Origin: Streptomyces roseolilacinus
GTDB taxonomy: Bacteria; Actinomycetota; Actinomycetes; Streptomycetales; Streptomycetaceae
DNA length: 64,000 nucleotides
Assembly (NCBI RefSeq): GCF_014649335.1
Contig: NZ_BMSV01000007.1
Span: 416,677 to 480,676, forward strand
Direction: 5' to 3'
The translations under genes and the position numbers were made by a program. Positions 8,254-15,471 of this stretch are shown one piece after another. The notes under the pieces are model-generated. The model had not been told where the DNA came from. It made no database searches and worked only from the letters and a program-made list of their open reading frames with translations. Every line of letters starts with the position of its first letter. The stretch's first letter is position 1.

Positions 8254-11082
8254 TCAGACGAACAGGTCGTAGACCTGCCAGCCCTTGCCGATCGTCGTGC
8301 GGGCGGCGAACGGGGCGGTGGCGCTGCCGGTGCCCCGGTAGAACCACAGCTCGCCGTTGCCGTCGCGGGCGATCACGTCCGGCCGGCCGTCCCTGTCCAG
8401 GTCGCCCGGGCCGAGCAGCGCGTCGTAGATCTGCCAGCCCCTGCCGACGGAGGTGCGGGCCGCGAACGGCGCGGTCGCGCTGCCGGTGCCCTGGTACAGC
8501 CACAGGTAGCCGGAGCCGTCCCGCGCGATCATGTCGGGCCTGCCGTCGCCGGTGACGTCACCGGCGTCGGTCATCGAGGGGTAGACCTGCCAGCCCTTGC
8601 CGACGGAGGTGCGAGTGGCGAACGGCGCGGCCGGGTTGCCGGTGCCCCGGTACAGCCACAGGTAGCCGGAGGCGTCGCGGGCGACGAGGTCCGCGAGGCC
8701 GTCGCCGGTGAGGTCCCGGGCGCCGCTCAGCAGGTCGTAGATCTGCCAGCCCCTGCCGACGTGCAGCCGGGAGGTGAACGGCGCGGACGGGTTGCCGCTG
8801 CCCTGGTGGTACCAGAGGTCGCCGGAGCCGTCGCGGGCCACGACGTCGCCCGTGCCGTCCGCGCGCAGCGCCGTCATCGAGGTGATCGCGTCGTACGCGT
8901 TCCAGGCGGTGCCGACCGGGTAGCGGGTGAGGAACGGGGCGGTGGCGCTGCCGGTGCCCTGGTACTGCCACAGCACGCCGTTGCCGTCGCGGGCGAGTGT
9001 GTTGTGGCGGTCGGTGCCCGGGTCGGGGGCGACGGAGGGGACCGTCTCCACGTCGGCCGCGTCGACCCACGCGAAGCGGTGGTTGTAGCGGATCGGGTAG
9101 AACGAGTTGCTCCCCCGCACCAGCGTCCGGGAGCCTGCGCCCGTGCCGTCGATCGTGCCGCCGTAGTAGTACGTGCCCGGCACGGCCGGACCGGCCAGCG
9201 TGTACAGCTGCCCGGCCGGGAGGGCGTACTTCGTCAGGTCCGCGCCGTTCTGGTCCTGCACCGGCACGCCCGTGCCCGCGTACGCCGCGTCGTCGGGGTA
9301 GCTGCGCCCGTACACCTTGACGGTCGCGCCGGCCTTGGCCCGCAGCGCGGTCCCCGACGCCACGGGCACGGTGAACTGGCCGCCCGGGTTGTGGAACCAC
9401 GCCTTCTGGCCGCCGTACCAGATCGCCGTCCAGTCGTTCTGCGCCTCGGCGACGACGAACGTGCCGCCGGCGACGAGCTTGTTGCCCCAGTTCCAGCCCT
9501 CGGACCAGGTCTGCTCGCCCAGGTACGGGTCGCCGATGGTGGGCGAGCCGGTGGAGGGGGACGTGTACAGGTAGCCGAAGTTCGCCGGCTGCGTGGGCAC
9601 CGCGGCGCCGTTGTTCGTCAGCTTCGGCTGGTTGGCCGTGGTGAAGGGCGGGACGAAACGGACGAGCTGCCCCGCCCGGAGCGGGCCGCCCGCGCCGCCG
9701 TCGCCCGTGCGGACGCCCATCAGGGACATGTAGTGGTTCCAGTCCCAGAACGGGCCCGGGTCCCAGTGCTGGGCGCGGACCTTGCCGTCCAGGACGCCCG
9801 GTATCTCGTCGTGGCCGATGATGTGCTCACGGTCGAGCGGGATGCCGTACTTGGCCGCGAGGTGCTTGACCAGCGCCGCGGACGACTCGTACTGCGGCTC
9901 CGTGTACCAGCTGCCCTCCTTGATCGCGTAGCCCTCGTGCTCGATGCCGATCGAGTGCACGTTGAGGGTCTTGTTGCCCGCGTGCCACGCCTCGTTCTTG
10001 TTCTCGACCATCTGGGTCACCAGACCGTCGGAGGCGCGGACCATGTAGTGGGCGCTGGCGTACGAGCCGGAGTTCTGGAAGAGCGCCAGCGACCCGTCGT
10101 AGCTGCCCTCCGTGTCGTGGATGGCGATGTAGCGGATGTCGTGGCCGCCCTCGGGGCGGTTGGCGACGTTGTAGTTGCCCCAGTCGTCGGGGCCGCTGTT
10201 CTGCCGGTACGCGGCCGGGCGGAAGTCGCAGCCCAGGCCGGCCGGGCAGTCGGGCGCCGGGACGTCGGCCGTGCCGGCGGGGGCCGCGGCGAGCGGGACC
10301 TTCGCCGCCTGGACGGGCTTCACGGACGGGTCGGCCGGGAGGGACAGCCGCTGGCCGTCGCCGGTGACCCGCCGCTCGCCGGTCCTGATCGACTCGAAGA
10401 CGCGCTTCGCGAACAGCTGCGCGCCCTTGCGGTCGGGCGCCTGGCTGTAGCGGGCGACGGCCGGGTACCACCCGCCCGGCTCGTCGGGCAGGGAGCCGGT
10501 GGCCTCGCGCTGGTACTCGGCGAGGAGCGCCGCGCCGGCGCGGACGCTCTGCCCGGGGTCCTCGCGCACCGCGGCGGGGGAGGAGCCGATCAGCCCGGCG
10601 GCCTCGTCCAGCGTGTGCAGCCGGGGGTCGCCGGTGTCGACGGGCTCCCTCCCGACCGACTCCAGCGCCTTCTCGGCGTCGAAGTGCCTCTCGACGTTCG
10701 GGTCGCCGCTGCGGTTCATGTGGGCGAGGCGGTGGTCGTCGCCCTCGCCGTCGTGGCCGTCCTCCAGGTCCTCCGGATCGACCTGGGTGAGCCCCATGAC
10801 GTTGTACGCGCCGGTGGTGCTGGGCAGGCCGTCATGGCTCTCCCAGCGCGTCTGCCGGTACGACACCGCCATCAGCACGCTCGTCGGGACGTCGAACTCG
10901 CGGGCCGCCTTCTCGAACTCGGTCTGCAGCTCCGCGGCCGGGGCCGCGGCGGCGGAGGGGCCCGGGAGACCCGGGGCCGCCACGGCGAGGGAGCCGGCGG
11001 TCGCCACGGCGGCCACCGCCGTGGCGATGCCGTGGATCAGGAACTTCCTCTTCTTGCGGTCTCTTCGATGGCCGACGCTCAA
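8254..11082 (-). CDS. Secreted N-acetylmuramoyl-L-alanine amidase with C-terminal FG-GAP/VCBS-like repeats
   Basis: The product is 942 residues from a TTG at 11082, preceded by AGGGGTGGG. The N-terminus is a classic signal peptide (RRDRKKRKF, then a long Ala/Val-rich hydrophobic core ending near AAAAPAA). Residues ~50-260 resemble a helical lysozyme/transglycosylase-like module (FDVPTSVLMAVSYRQTRWESH). Residues ~300-470 form an Amidase_2 domain with IAIHDTEGS, EHIIGHDEIPG and HWDPGPFWDW, consistent with the zinc ligands of peptidoglycan amidases. An SH3-like linker region follows, and the last ~250 residues are about five repeats with DGxGDLW/DxTGDGxxD cores. Wall remodelling or lysis outside the membrane is expected. 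It lies next to no cell-wall operon here. Confidence 0.88.
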   Translation of the reverse strand: MSVGHRRDRKKRKFLIHGIATAVAAVATAGSLAVAAPGLPGPSAAAAPAAELQTEFEKAAREFDVPTSVLMAVSYRQTRWESHDGLPSTTGAYNVMGLTQVDPEDLEDGHDGEGDDHRLAHMNRSGDPNVERHFDAEKALESVGREPVDTGDPRLHTLDEAAGLIGSSPAAVREDPGQSVRAGAALLAEYQREATGSLPDEPGGWYPAVARYSQAPDRKGAQLFAKRVFESIRTGERRVTGDGQRLSLPADPSVKPVQAAKVPLAAAPAGTADVPAPDCPAGLGCDFRPAAYRQNSGPDDWGNYNVANRPEGGHDIRYIAIHDTEGSYDGSLALFQNSGSYASAHYMVRASDGLVTQMVENKNEAWHAGNKTLNVHSIGIEHEGYAIKEGSWYTEPQYESSAALVKHLAAKYGIPLDREHIIGHDEIPGVLDGKVRAQHWDPGPFWDWNHYMSLMGVRTGDGGAGGPLRAGQLVRFVPPFTTANQPKLTNNGAAVPTQPANFGYLYTSPSTGSPTIGDPYLGEQTWSEGWNWGNKLVAGGTFVVAEAQNDWTAIWYGGQKAWFHNPGGQFTVPVASGTALRAKAGATVKVYGRSYPDDAAYAGTGVPVQDQNGADLTKYALPAGQLYTLAGPAVPGTYYYGGTIDGTGAGSRTLVRGSNSFYPIRYNHRFAWVDAADVETVPSVAPDPGTDRHNTLARDGNGVLWQYQGTGSATAPFLTRYPVGTAWNAYDAITSMTALRADGTGDVVARDGSGDLWYHQGSGNPSAPFTSRLHVGRGWQIYDLLSGARDLTGDGLADLVARDASGYLWLYRGTGNPAAPFATRTSVGKGWQVYPSMTDAGDVTGDGRPDMIARDGSGYLWLYQGTGSATAPFAARTSVGRGWQIYDALLGPGDLDRDGRPDVIARDGNGELWFYRGTGSATAPFAARTTIGKGWQVYDLFV
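8257..9012 (-). repeat. Five tandem FG-GAP/VCBS-like repeats in the amidase gene
   Basis: About 150-bp units recur with high DNA similarity. Each encodes a block like ARDGNGELWFYRGTG, APFAARTTIGKGWQVYD and a DLTGDGxxDL Asp-rich loop. Such blades build beta-propellers that usually bind calcium and cell-surface ligands. Confidence 0.75.
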
Positions 11083-11259
11083 GTCCCACCCCTGTGTGAA
11101 GTTCGCGGCTAGGCAAAGTAGTTCAAGCCTCAAGAGTGCGTGACGCTACCAAACGCGTGTTCGGTCGGGTGCGGCGGGTCACCGCGCGCCGCCGCGTCCG
11201 GAACGGGAGGCGGCCGTCTCACTTTCTGATCCCCCACGTGGACGACCGCGCGGAACGCG

Positions 11260-11265
11260 TAATGT
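11260..11265 (+). promoter_or_regulatory. -10 element of aroH
   Basis: TAATGT lies 7 nt before the GTG of aroH, implying a leaderless mRNA. The GTG has only AG next to it and no Shine-Dalgarno. Confidence 0.5.
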
Positions 11266-11272
11266 TGTCGAG

Positions 11273-12628
11273 GTGACCGTGAACGCTGACACCCACGCCG
11301 TCGCCGCCAAGGCGACCTGGCGAGACCTGCCCGCGGCGCAGCAGCCCGAGTACCCGGATGCCGAGGCTCTGCGCGATGTGATCGCCGACCTCGAGTCGTA
11401 TCCGCCGCTCGTCTTCGCCGGAGAGTGCGACCAGCTGCGCGCCCGGATGGGGGCCGTCGCCCGGGGCGAGGCGTTCCTGCTCCAGGGCGGGGACTGCGCG
11501 GAGTCCTTCGACGCCGTGGGCGCCGAGGACATCCGGGCCAAGCTGAAGACCCTCCTCCAGATGGGCGCCGTGCTGACGTACGCCGCCTCCGTGCCCGTCG
11601 TGAAGGTGGGCCGGATCGCCGGCCAGTACTCCAAGCCGCGCTCCAAGCCCACCGAGACCCGCGACGGGGTGACCCTCCCGACGTACCGCGGCGACTCCGT
11701 CAACGGCTTCGACTTCACCGAAGAGGCCCGCATCCCGGACCCGCAGCGGCTGAAGCGCATGTACCAGGCGTCCGCCTCGACGCTGAACCTGGTCCGCGCC
11801 TTCACCACCGGCGGCTACGCCGACCTGCGCCAGGTGCACGCCTGGAACCAGGACTTCGTGAAGTCCTCCCCGTCCGGCCAGCGGTACGAGCAGCTGGCCC
11901 GCGAGATCGACAACGCCCTCAACTTCATGAAGGCGTGCGGCACCGACCCGGCCGAGTTCCGCACGGTCGAGTTCTTCGCCTCCCACGAGGCGCTGCTCCT
12001 CGACTACGAGTCCGCGCTGACCCGCATCGACTCGCGGACCGGCGACCTGTACGACACCTCCGGCCACATGGTGTGGATCGGCGAGCGCACGCGCCAGCTG
12101 GACCACGCGCACATCGAGTTCGCGTCCAGGATCCGCAACCCGATCGGCATCAAGCTCGGCCCCACCACGACGGTCGACGAGGCGCTCACCTACGTCGACC
12201 GCCTGGACCCGGAGCGCGAGCCGGGCCGGCTGACCTTCATCGTCCGCATGGGCGCCGACAAGGTCCGCGACAGGCTCCCCGAGCTGGTCGAGAAGGTCAC
12301 GGCCTCGGGCGCGGTCGTCGCCTGGGTCACCGACCCGATGCACGGCAACACCTTCGAGGCGGCCTCCGGCCACAAGACGCGCCGCTTCGACGACGTCCTG
12401 GACGAGGTCAAGGGCTTCTTCGAGGTCCACAAGGCGCTCGGTACGCACCCGGGCGGCATCCATGTCGAGCTGACCGGCGACGACGTCACCGAGTGCGTGG
12501 GCGGCGGCGACGAGATCTTCGTCGACGACCTGCACCAGCGGTACGAGACGGCCTGCGACCCGCGGCTCAACCGCAGCCAGTCGCTGGACCTCGCGTTCCT
12601 GGTGGCGGAGATGTACCGGGACCAGTGA
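11273..12628 (+). CDS. aroH: Class II 3-deoxy-7-phosphoheptulonate (DAHP) synthase
   Basis: A 451-residue class II (plant/actinobacterial) DAHP synthase, which condenses PEP and erythrose-4-phosphate at the entry to the shikimate pathway. Recognisable blocks are LLQGGDCAESFD, VGRIAGQYSKPRS, LPTYRGDSVNGFDF, FFASHEALLLDYE, WIGERTRQLDHAH and GIKLGPTTT. The Cys in GGDCAESF and the C-terminal His/Glu blocks (VTDPMHGNTFE, GIHVELTGDDVTEC) are the metal ligands of this fold. Length is normal. A TAATGT box 7 nt upstream suggests a leaderless transcript. A long rho-independent-type hairpin follows. Its aromatic product stream feeds the trpE gene 3 kb away. Confidence 0.96.
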   Translation: MTVNADTHAVAAKATWRDLPAAQQPEYPDAEALRDVIADLESYPPLVFAGECDQLRARMGAVARGEAFLLQGGDCAESFDAVGAEDIRAKLKTLLQMGAVLTYAASVPVVKVGRIAGQYSKPRSKPTETRDGVTLPTYRGDSVNGFDFTEEARIPDPQRLKRMYQASASTLNLVRAFTTGGYADLRQVHAWNQDFVKSSPSGQRYEQLAREIDNALNFMKACGTDPAEFRTVEFFASHEALLLDYESALTRIDSRTGDLYDTSGHMVWIGERTRQLDHAHIEFASRIRNPIGIKLGPTTTVDEALTYVDRLDPEREPGRLTFIVRMGADKVRDRLPELVEKVTASGAVVAWVTDPMHGNTFEAASGHKTRRFDDVLDEVKGFFEVHKALGTHPGGIHVELTGDDVTECVGGGDEIFVDDLHQRYETACDPRLNRSQSLDLAFLVAEMYRDQ

Positions 12629-12671
12629 GCCGAGATCGTTGATCTTGGCTGGAAACAGCCGTGACATGCGC

Positions 12672-12715
12672 GTGGGGCGCGGATCCGTGTGATCCGCGCC
12701 CCACCGCCTTTTCCG
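12672..12715 (+). terminator. Terminator after aroH
   Basis: A perfect 14-bp stem (GTGGGGCGCGGATC against GATCCGCGCCCCAC) with a 5-nt loop is followed by CGCCTTTTCC. Confidence 0.85.
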
Positions 12716-12757
12716 GGGGCGTCCCGGGCTTTTGCGCATCGCGCCCTATAGGTAAGG

Positions 12758-12776
12758 TTAGGTTAGCCTCACCGAC
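12758..12776 (+). promoter_or_regulatory. Iron box (DmdR1/IdeR-type operator) before bfd
   Basis: TTAGGTTAGCCTCACCGAC closely matches the actinobacterial iron-box consensus (TTAGGTTAG-x-CTAACCTAA family), and it overlaps the AT-rich CCTATAGGTAAGGT promoter area. By family knowledge Fe(II)-loaded DmdR/IdeR would repress bfd when iron is plentiful. Confidence 0.8.
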
Positions 12777-12820
12777 CAAGCGGGGGGCGTGAGCCCGTGA
12801 CCTGCAGGGAGGTGACCCGC

Positions 12821-13081
12821 GTGTACGTCTGCTCGTGCTTCGGTATCACCGAGAAGCAGGTCAAGGAACACGCGGACGCCGGTGCCTGCACCCCGCGCCA
12901 GATAGCCTCGGCCTGCAAGGCGGGCACCGACTGCGGCTCCTGCGTGCGCCGCATCCAGGCCATCCTCGGCCGGGGTTCCTGCCCGAGGCGCGAGCTGGTC
13001 GACAAGGGCGAGCCGGCGCTGTCCGGGCTGTCCGGCCCGCCGGCGGCCCCCGTGCTCCGGGGCCTCTCCGAAGTCGCCTGA
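12821..13081 (+). CDS. bfd: Bacterioferritin-associated ferredoxin
   Basis: An 86-residue [2Fe-2S] ferredoxin. The four cluster cysteines are visible as VCSCFG near the N-terminus and CKAGTDCGSC about 35 residues later, in a BFD-like Fer2_BFD fold. The GTG at 12821 is chosen over 12797 because GGAGGTGA precedes it by 8 nt and because homologues begin with MYVC. In other bacteria Bfd reduces the bacterioferritin mineral core and releases iron. The iron box upstream and the convergent bfr gene fit that role. The C-terminal ~25 residues are Pro/Ser/Gly-rich with no counterpart in short Bfd proteins. Confidence 0.92.
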   Translation: MYVCSCFGITEKQVKEHADAGACTPRQIASACKAGTDCGSCVRRIQAILGRGSCPRRELVDKGEPALSGLSGPPAAPVLRGLSEVA

Positions 13082-13104
13082 GACGCGCCCGGCACGCGGT
13101 CCGC

Positions 13105-13152
13105 GCGTCCTGGGCGTCGGCAGGCAGACGGGGCTTTGAAGGCGCGACCTAG
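13105..13152. mobile_element. Remnant of a MITE-like element (one end only)
   Basis: This stretch between bfd and bfr matches the right end of the complete element at 32.4-32.6 kb almost base for base: GGCGTCGGCAGGCAGACGGG, then CTTTGAAGGCGCGACCTAG, against GGCGTCGCCCGGCAGACGGG, then CTTTGAAGACACGACCTAG. No matching left end is visible. Its terminal CTAG contains the TAG stop codon of bfr. Confidence 0.7.
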
Positions 13153-13628
13153 CCCTCGGGCTGTTCGACGATCGTCGCCAGGTACAGCGACTCCCCGAGC
13201 TTCTGCACCAGCTCCAGCTGCGTGTCGAGGTAGTCGATGTGGTGCTCCTCGTCCGCGAGGATCGCCTCGAAGATGTTGGCCGAGGTGATGTCGCCCTTGT
13301 TGCGCATCACCTCGATGCCGCGCCGCAGCCGGTCGATCGCCTCGACCTCCACCTCGCGGTCCGCGTGGAACATCTCCGTCACCGTCTGGCCCACGCGCAC
13401 GTGGAACAGCCGCTGGTAGTTCGGCAGGCCCTCCAGGAAGAGGATCCGGTCCGTGAGCACCTCGGCGTGCTTCATCTCGTCGAAGGACTCCGCGCGGGTG
13501 TACTTCGCGAGCTTCGTCCATCCGAAGTTCTCCTGCATCTTCGCATGCAGGAAGTACTGGTTGATCGCGGTCAGTTCGGCGGTCAGCTGTTCGTTGAGGA
13601 ACTCGATGACCTCGGGGTCGCCCTGCAT
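13149..13628 (-). CDS. bfr: Bacterioferritin
   Basis: A 159-residue 24-mer-forming heme ferritin. The ATG at 13628 has AAGGAG eight nt upstream; a longer frame to 13646 does not fit the family. All ferroxidase ligands are in place with standard numbering (Glu18, Glu51, His54, Glu94, Glu127, His130), as is the heme ligand Met52. It should therefore oxidise and store iron as a ferric core and bind heme between subunits. It is convergent with bfd, its reductase partner. Its TAG stop is part of a CTAG at the end of a MITE remnant. Confidence 0.96.
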   Translation of the reverse strand: MQGDPEVIEFLNEQLTAELTAINQYFLHAKMQENFGWTKLAKYTRAESFDEMKHAEVLTDRILFLEGLPNYQRLFHVRVGQTVTEMFHADREVEVEAIDRLRRGIEVMRNKGDITSANIFEAILADEEHHIDYLDTQLELVQKLGESLYLATIVEQPEG

Positions 13629-13779
13629 CGCAGAGGCTCCTTCCACGTGTGAAGGGGCGGGATGCGCATCCTCGCACCGCGGAAGGAGACCGTCCAGTAA
13701 GTGGAGGCTTAGTATGACTTGCCCGATTCGCCCCTGACCTCGGTCGTGACCACCCCTCCCGGTCTGTCACCATTGAGTC

Positions 13780-14412
13780 ATGGGTCAGCCGGAGAGCGGG
13801 GAACACCGGGCAGCAGGGGAGTCCACGCTTCCGCCGGGGCAGCGTCTGCAACGCGGCTGGCCGGTCACCCACTACGGGCCCGTCCCCAAGTTCCGGCCGG
13901 AGCGCTGGGAGTTCCGGGTCTTCGGCGCCACGGCGGACGGCGGGAAGCACTGCTGGAGCCACGAGCAGTTCACCGCGCTCCCGTTCTCCACCGTCGTCGC
14001 CGATCTGCACTGCGTCACGAAGTTCAGCATGCTCGGGGCCGAATGGGGGGGTGTCCCCGCGCGCACGGTGCTGGAGCTGGCGCCGCCGGCCCCCGACGTC
14101 AGCCACGTGATGGTGTGGGCCGAGTACGGGTACAGCGCCAACGTGCGGCTGTCGGACTTCGCCTCCGAGCGCACCCTCTTCGCCACCCACAAGGACGGTG
14201 AGCTGCTCACCGCGGAGCACGGCTTCCCGCTGCGGCTGATCGTGCCCCACCTGTACGCCTGGAAGGGACCCAAATGGGTCCGCGGCGTCGAGTACATGAC
14301 CGCCGACCGCCGCGGCTTCTGGGAGGAGCGCGGCTACCACAACATCGGCGACCCGTGGGCCGAGCAGCGCTACTCGTACCAGGAGGAGCCGGGCGACGGC
14401 CCGGAGCTCTGA
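13780..14412 (+). CDS. Sulfite oxidase-like molybdopterin oxidoreductase
   Basis: A 210-residue molybdopterin-binding domain protein of the SUOX/YedY type. It has the molybdenum-coordinating Cys in DLHCVTKFSMLGAEWGGVP and the downstream cofactor-binding blocks (ANVRLSDF, HGFPLRLIVPHLYAWKGPKWV, ERGYHNIGDPWAEQRY). It lacks a Tat signal peptide and a dimerisation domain, so it is a stand-alone cytoplasmic enzyme. The true substrate is unknown. A CACCAT six nt before the ATG and the lack of a Shine-Dalgarno hint at a leaderless transcript. Confidence 0.88.
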   Translation: MGQPESGEHRAAGESTLPPGQRLQRGWPVTHYGPVPKFRPERWEFRVFGATADGGKHCWSHEQFTALPFSTVVADLHCVTKFSMLGAEWGGVPARTVLELAPPAPDVSHVMVWAEYGYSANVRLSDFASERTLFATHKDGELLTAEHGFPLRLIVPHLYAWKGPKWVRGVEYMTADRRGFWEERGYHNIGDPWAEQRYSYQEEPGDGPEL

Positions 14413-14417
14413 CCCCG

Positions 14418-14438
14418 GGCCCGGCCTCCGGCCGGGCC
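14418..14438. terminator. GC-rich hairpin between convergent genes
   Basis: A 9-bp perfect stem (GGCCCGGCC with GGCCGGGCC) and TCC loop lies just after the sulfite-oxidase-like gene. It has no T-run, so it is a candidate only. Confidence 0.4.
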
Positions 14439-14526
14439 GGCGCGTGCGCCGTGGGGCGCCCCTCCTGCCCCCGCCGATCACGCGGGGCGTCTCCCCGCCC
14501 CGATCGCGCGGGGCGCCCGGCAGGGG

Positions 14527-15465
14527 TCAGGGCCGGGCGGTCCCGCGCAGGGACTTCAGCCGCGCCACGTCCTCGGCGTGCTTCTCCCTGCCGCCCGGCG
14601 TCTCGATGATCAGCGGCACGCCCTCCGTGGCGGGGTGGCGCATCAGCTCCCGGAAGGGCTCCTCGCCGATGTGCCCGGCGCCGATGTTGGCGTGCCGGTC
14701 CTTGTGCGCCCCGGCGACGTCCTTGGAGTCGTTGGCGTGGACCAGCTTCAGCCGGCCCTCGCCGACCGTCTCCACCAGCAGGTCCAGCGTCTTGCGCATG
14801 CCCTCGGCCCCGGTCAGGTCGTGGCCGGCGGCGAAGATGTGGCAGGTGTCCAGGCAGACGCCGAGCCGGGGGTGGGCGTCCAGCGCCTCGAAGTAGGGGC
14901 CGAAGTCCCAGGTCCGGGAGCAGAGCGAGGAGCCCTGCCCGGCCGTCGACTCCAGCAGCAGGAACGGGTCGTCGTCGTGCGTGAGCTCGTCCAGCAGCGG
15001 CAGCATCCGCTCCCGCACCTGCGCGAGCGCCTCCGCGCGGGGCCGGCCGCCGGTCGCCGAGCCGGTGTGGACGACGACGCCCAGGGCGCCGATCGCGCGG
15101 GCCCGGCGCAGCGAGTGGCGCAGGGACTCCACGGACCGCTCGACGGTGGCCTCGGTGTGCGAGCCGAAGTTGATCAGGTAGGGGGCGTGGACGTACGCCG
15201 GTATGCCCTCGGCGGCGCACTGGTCGCGGAACATCTCGTCCTGCGCCGGACTGCCGGCCGGAGTGGCCCAGCCCCGCGGGTTGGCGACGAAGACCTGCAC
15301 GGCCTCGGCGCCGATCTCGCGGGCGGCGGCCAGACCGGTGGCGGCCAGGCCGCCGGCCACCGGGACGTGACCGCCCACGGGGCGCGCGGCGCCTTCGGGA
15401 CGGGCGGTGCCTTCGGGGCGGGCGGTGCCTTCCGGGTGGGCGGATCCGAGGGCTCGGGGGAGCAT
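14527..15465 (-). CDS. nfo: Deoxyribonuclease IV (AP endonuclease, Nfo-like)
   Basis: A 312-residue xylose-isomerase-like TIM barrel of the endonuclease IV family, which cuts 5' to abasic sites in base-excision repair using three zinc ions. Seen: VGGHVPVAGGL, VQVFVANPRGW, YVHAPYLINFGS, LLLESTAGQG, VCLDTCHIFAAGHD, LVHANDSK and LIIETPG, which carry the His/Glu/Asp zinc ligands. The first ~30 residues contain a triple PEGTAR-type repeat (a DNA tandem repeat at about 15385-15445) and precede the conserved fold, so the real start could be later. The ATG lies 6 nt after the kinase stop, which implies coupling. Confidence 0.88.
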   Translation of the reverse strand: MLPRALGSAHPEGTARPEGTARPEGAARPVGGHVPVAGGLAATGLAAAREIGAEAVQVFVANPRGWATPAGSPAQDEMFRDQCAAEGIPAYVHAPYLINFGSHTEATVERSVESLRHSLRRARAIGALGVVVHTGSATGGRPRAEALAQVRERMLPLLDELTHDDDPFLLLESTAGQGSSLCSRTWDFGPYFEALDAHPRLGVCLDTCHIFAAGHDLTGAEGMRKTLDLLVETVGEGRLKLVHANDSKDVAGAHKDRHANIGAGHIGEEPFRELMRHPATEGVPLIIETPGGREKHAEDVARLKSLRGTARP

Positions 15466-15471
15466 GGGGGG

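Noticed and set aside
5128..11112. A 1994-residue plus-strand open frame across ldhA, trpE and the amidase
   Set aside because: It crosses three clear genes in other frames, lacks motifs and a ribosome site, and is dominated by Arg/Pro/Gly.
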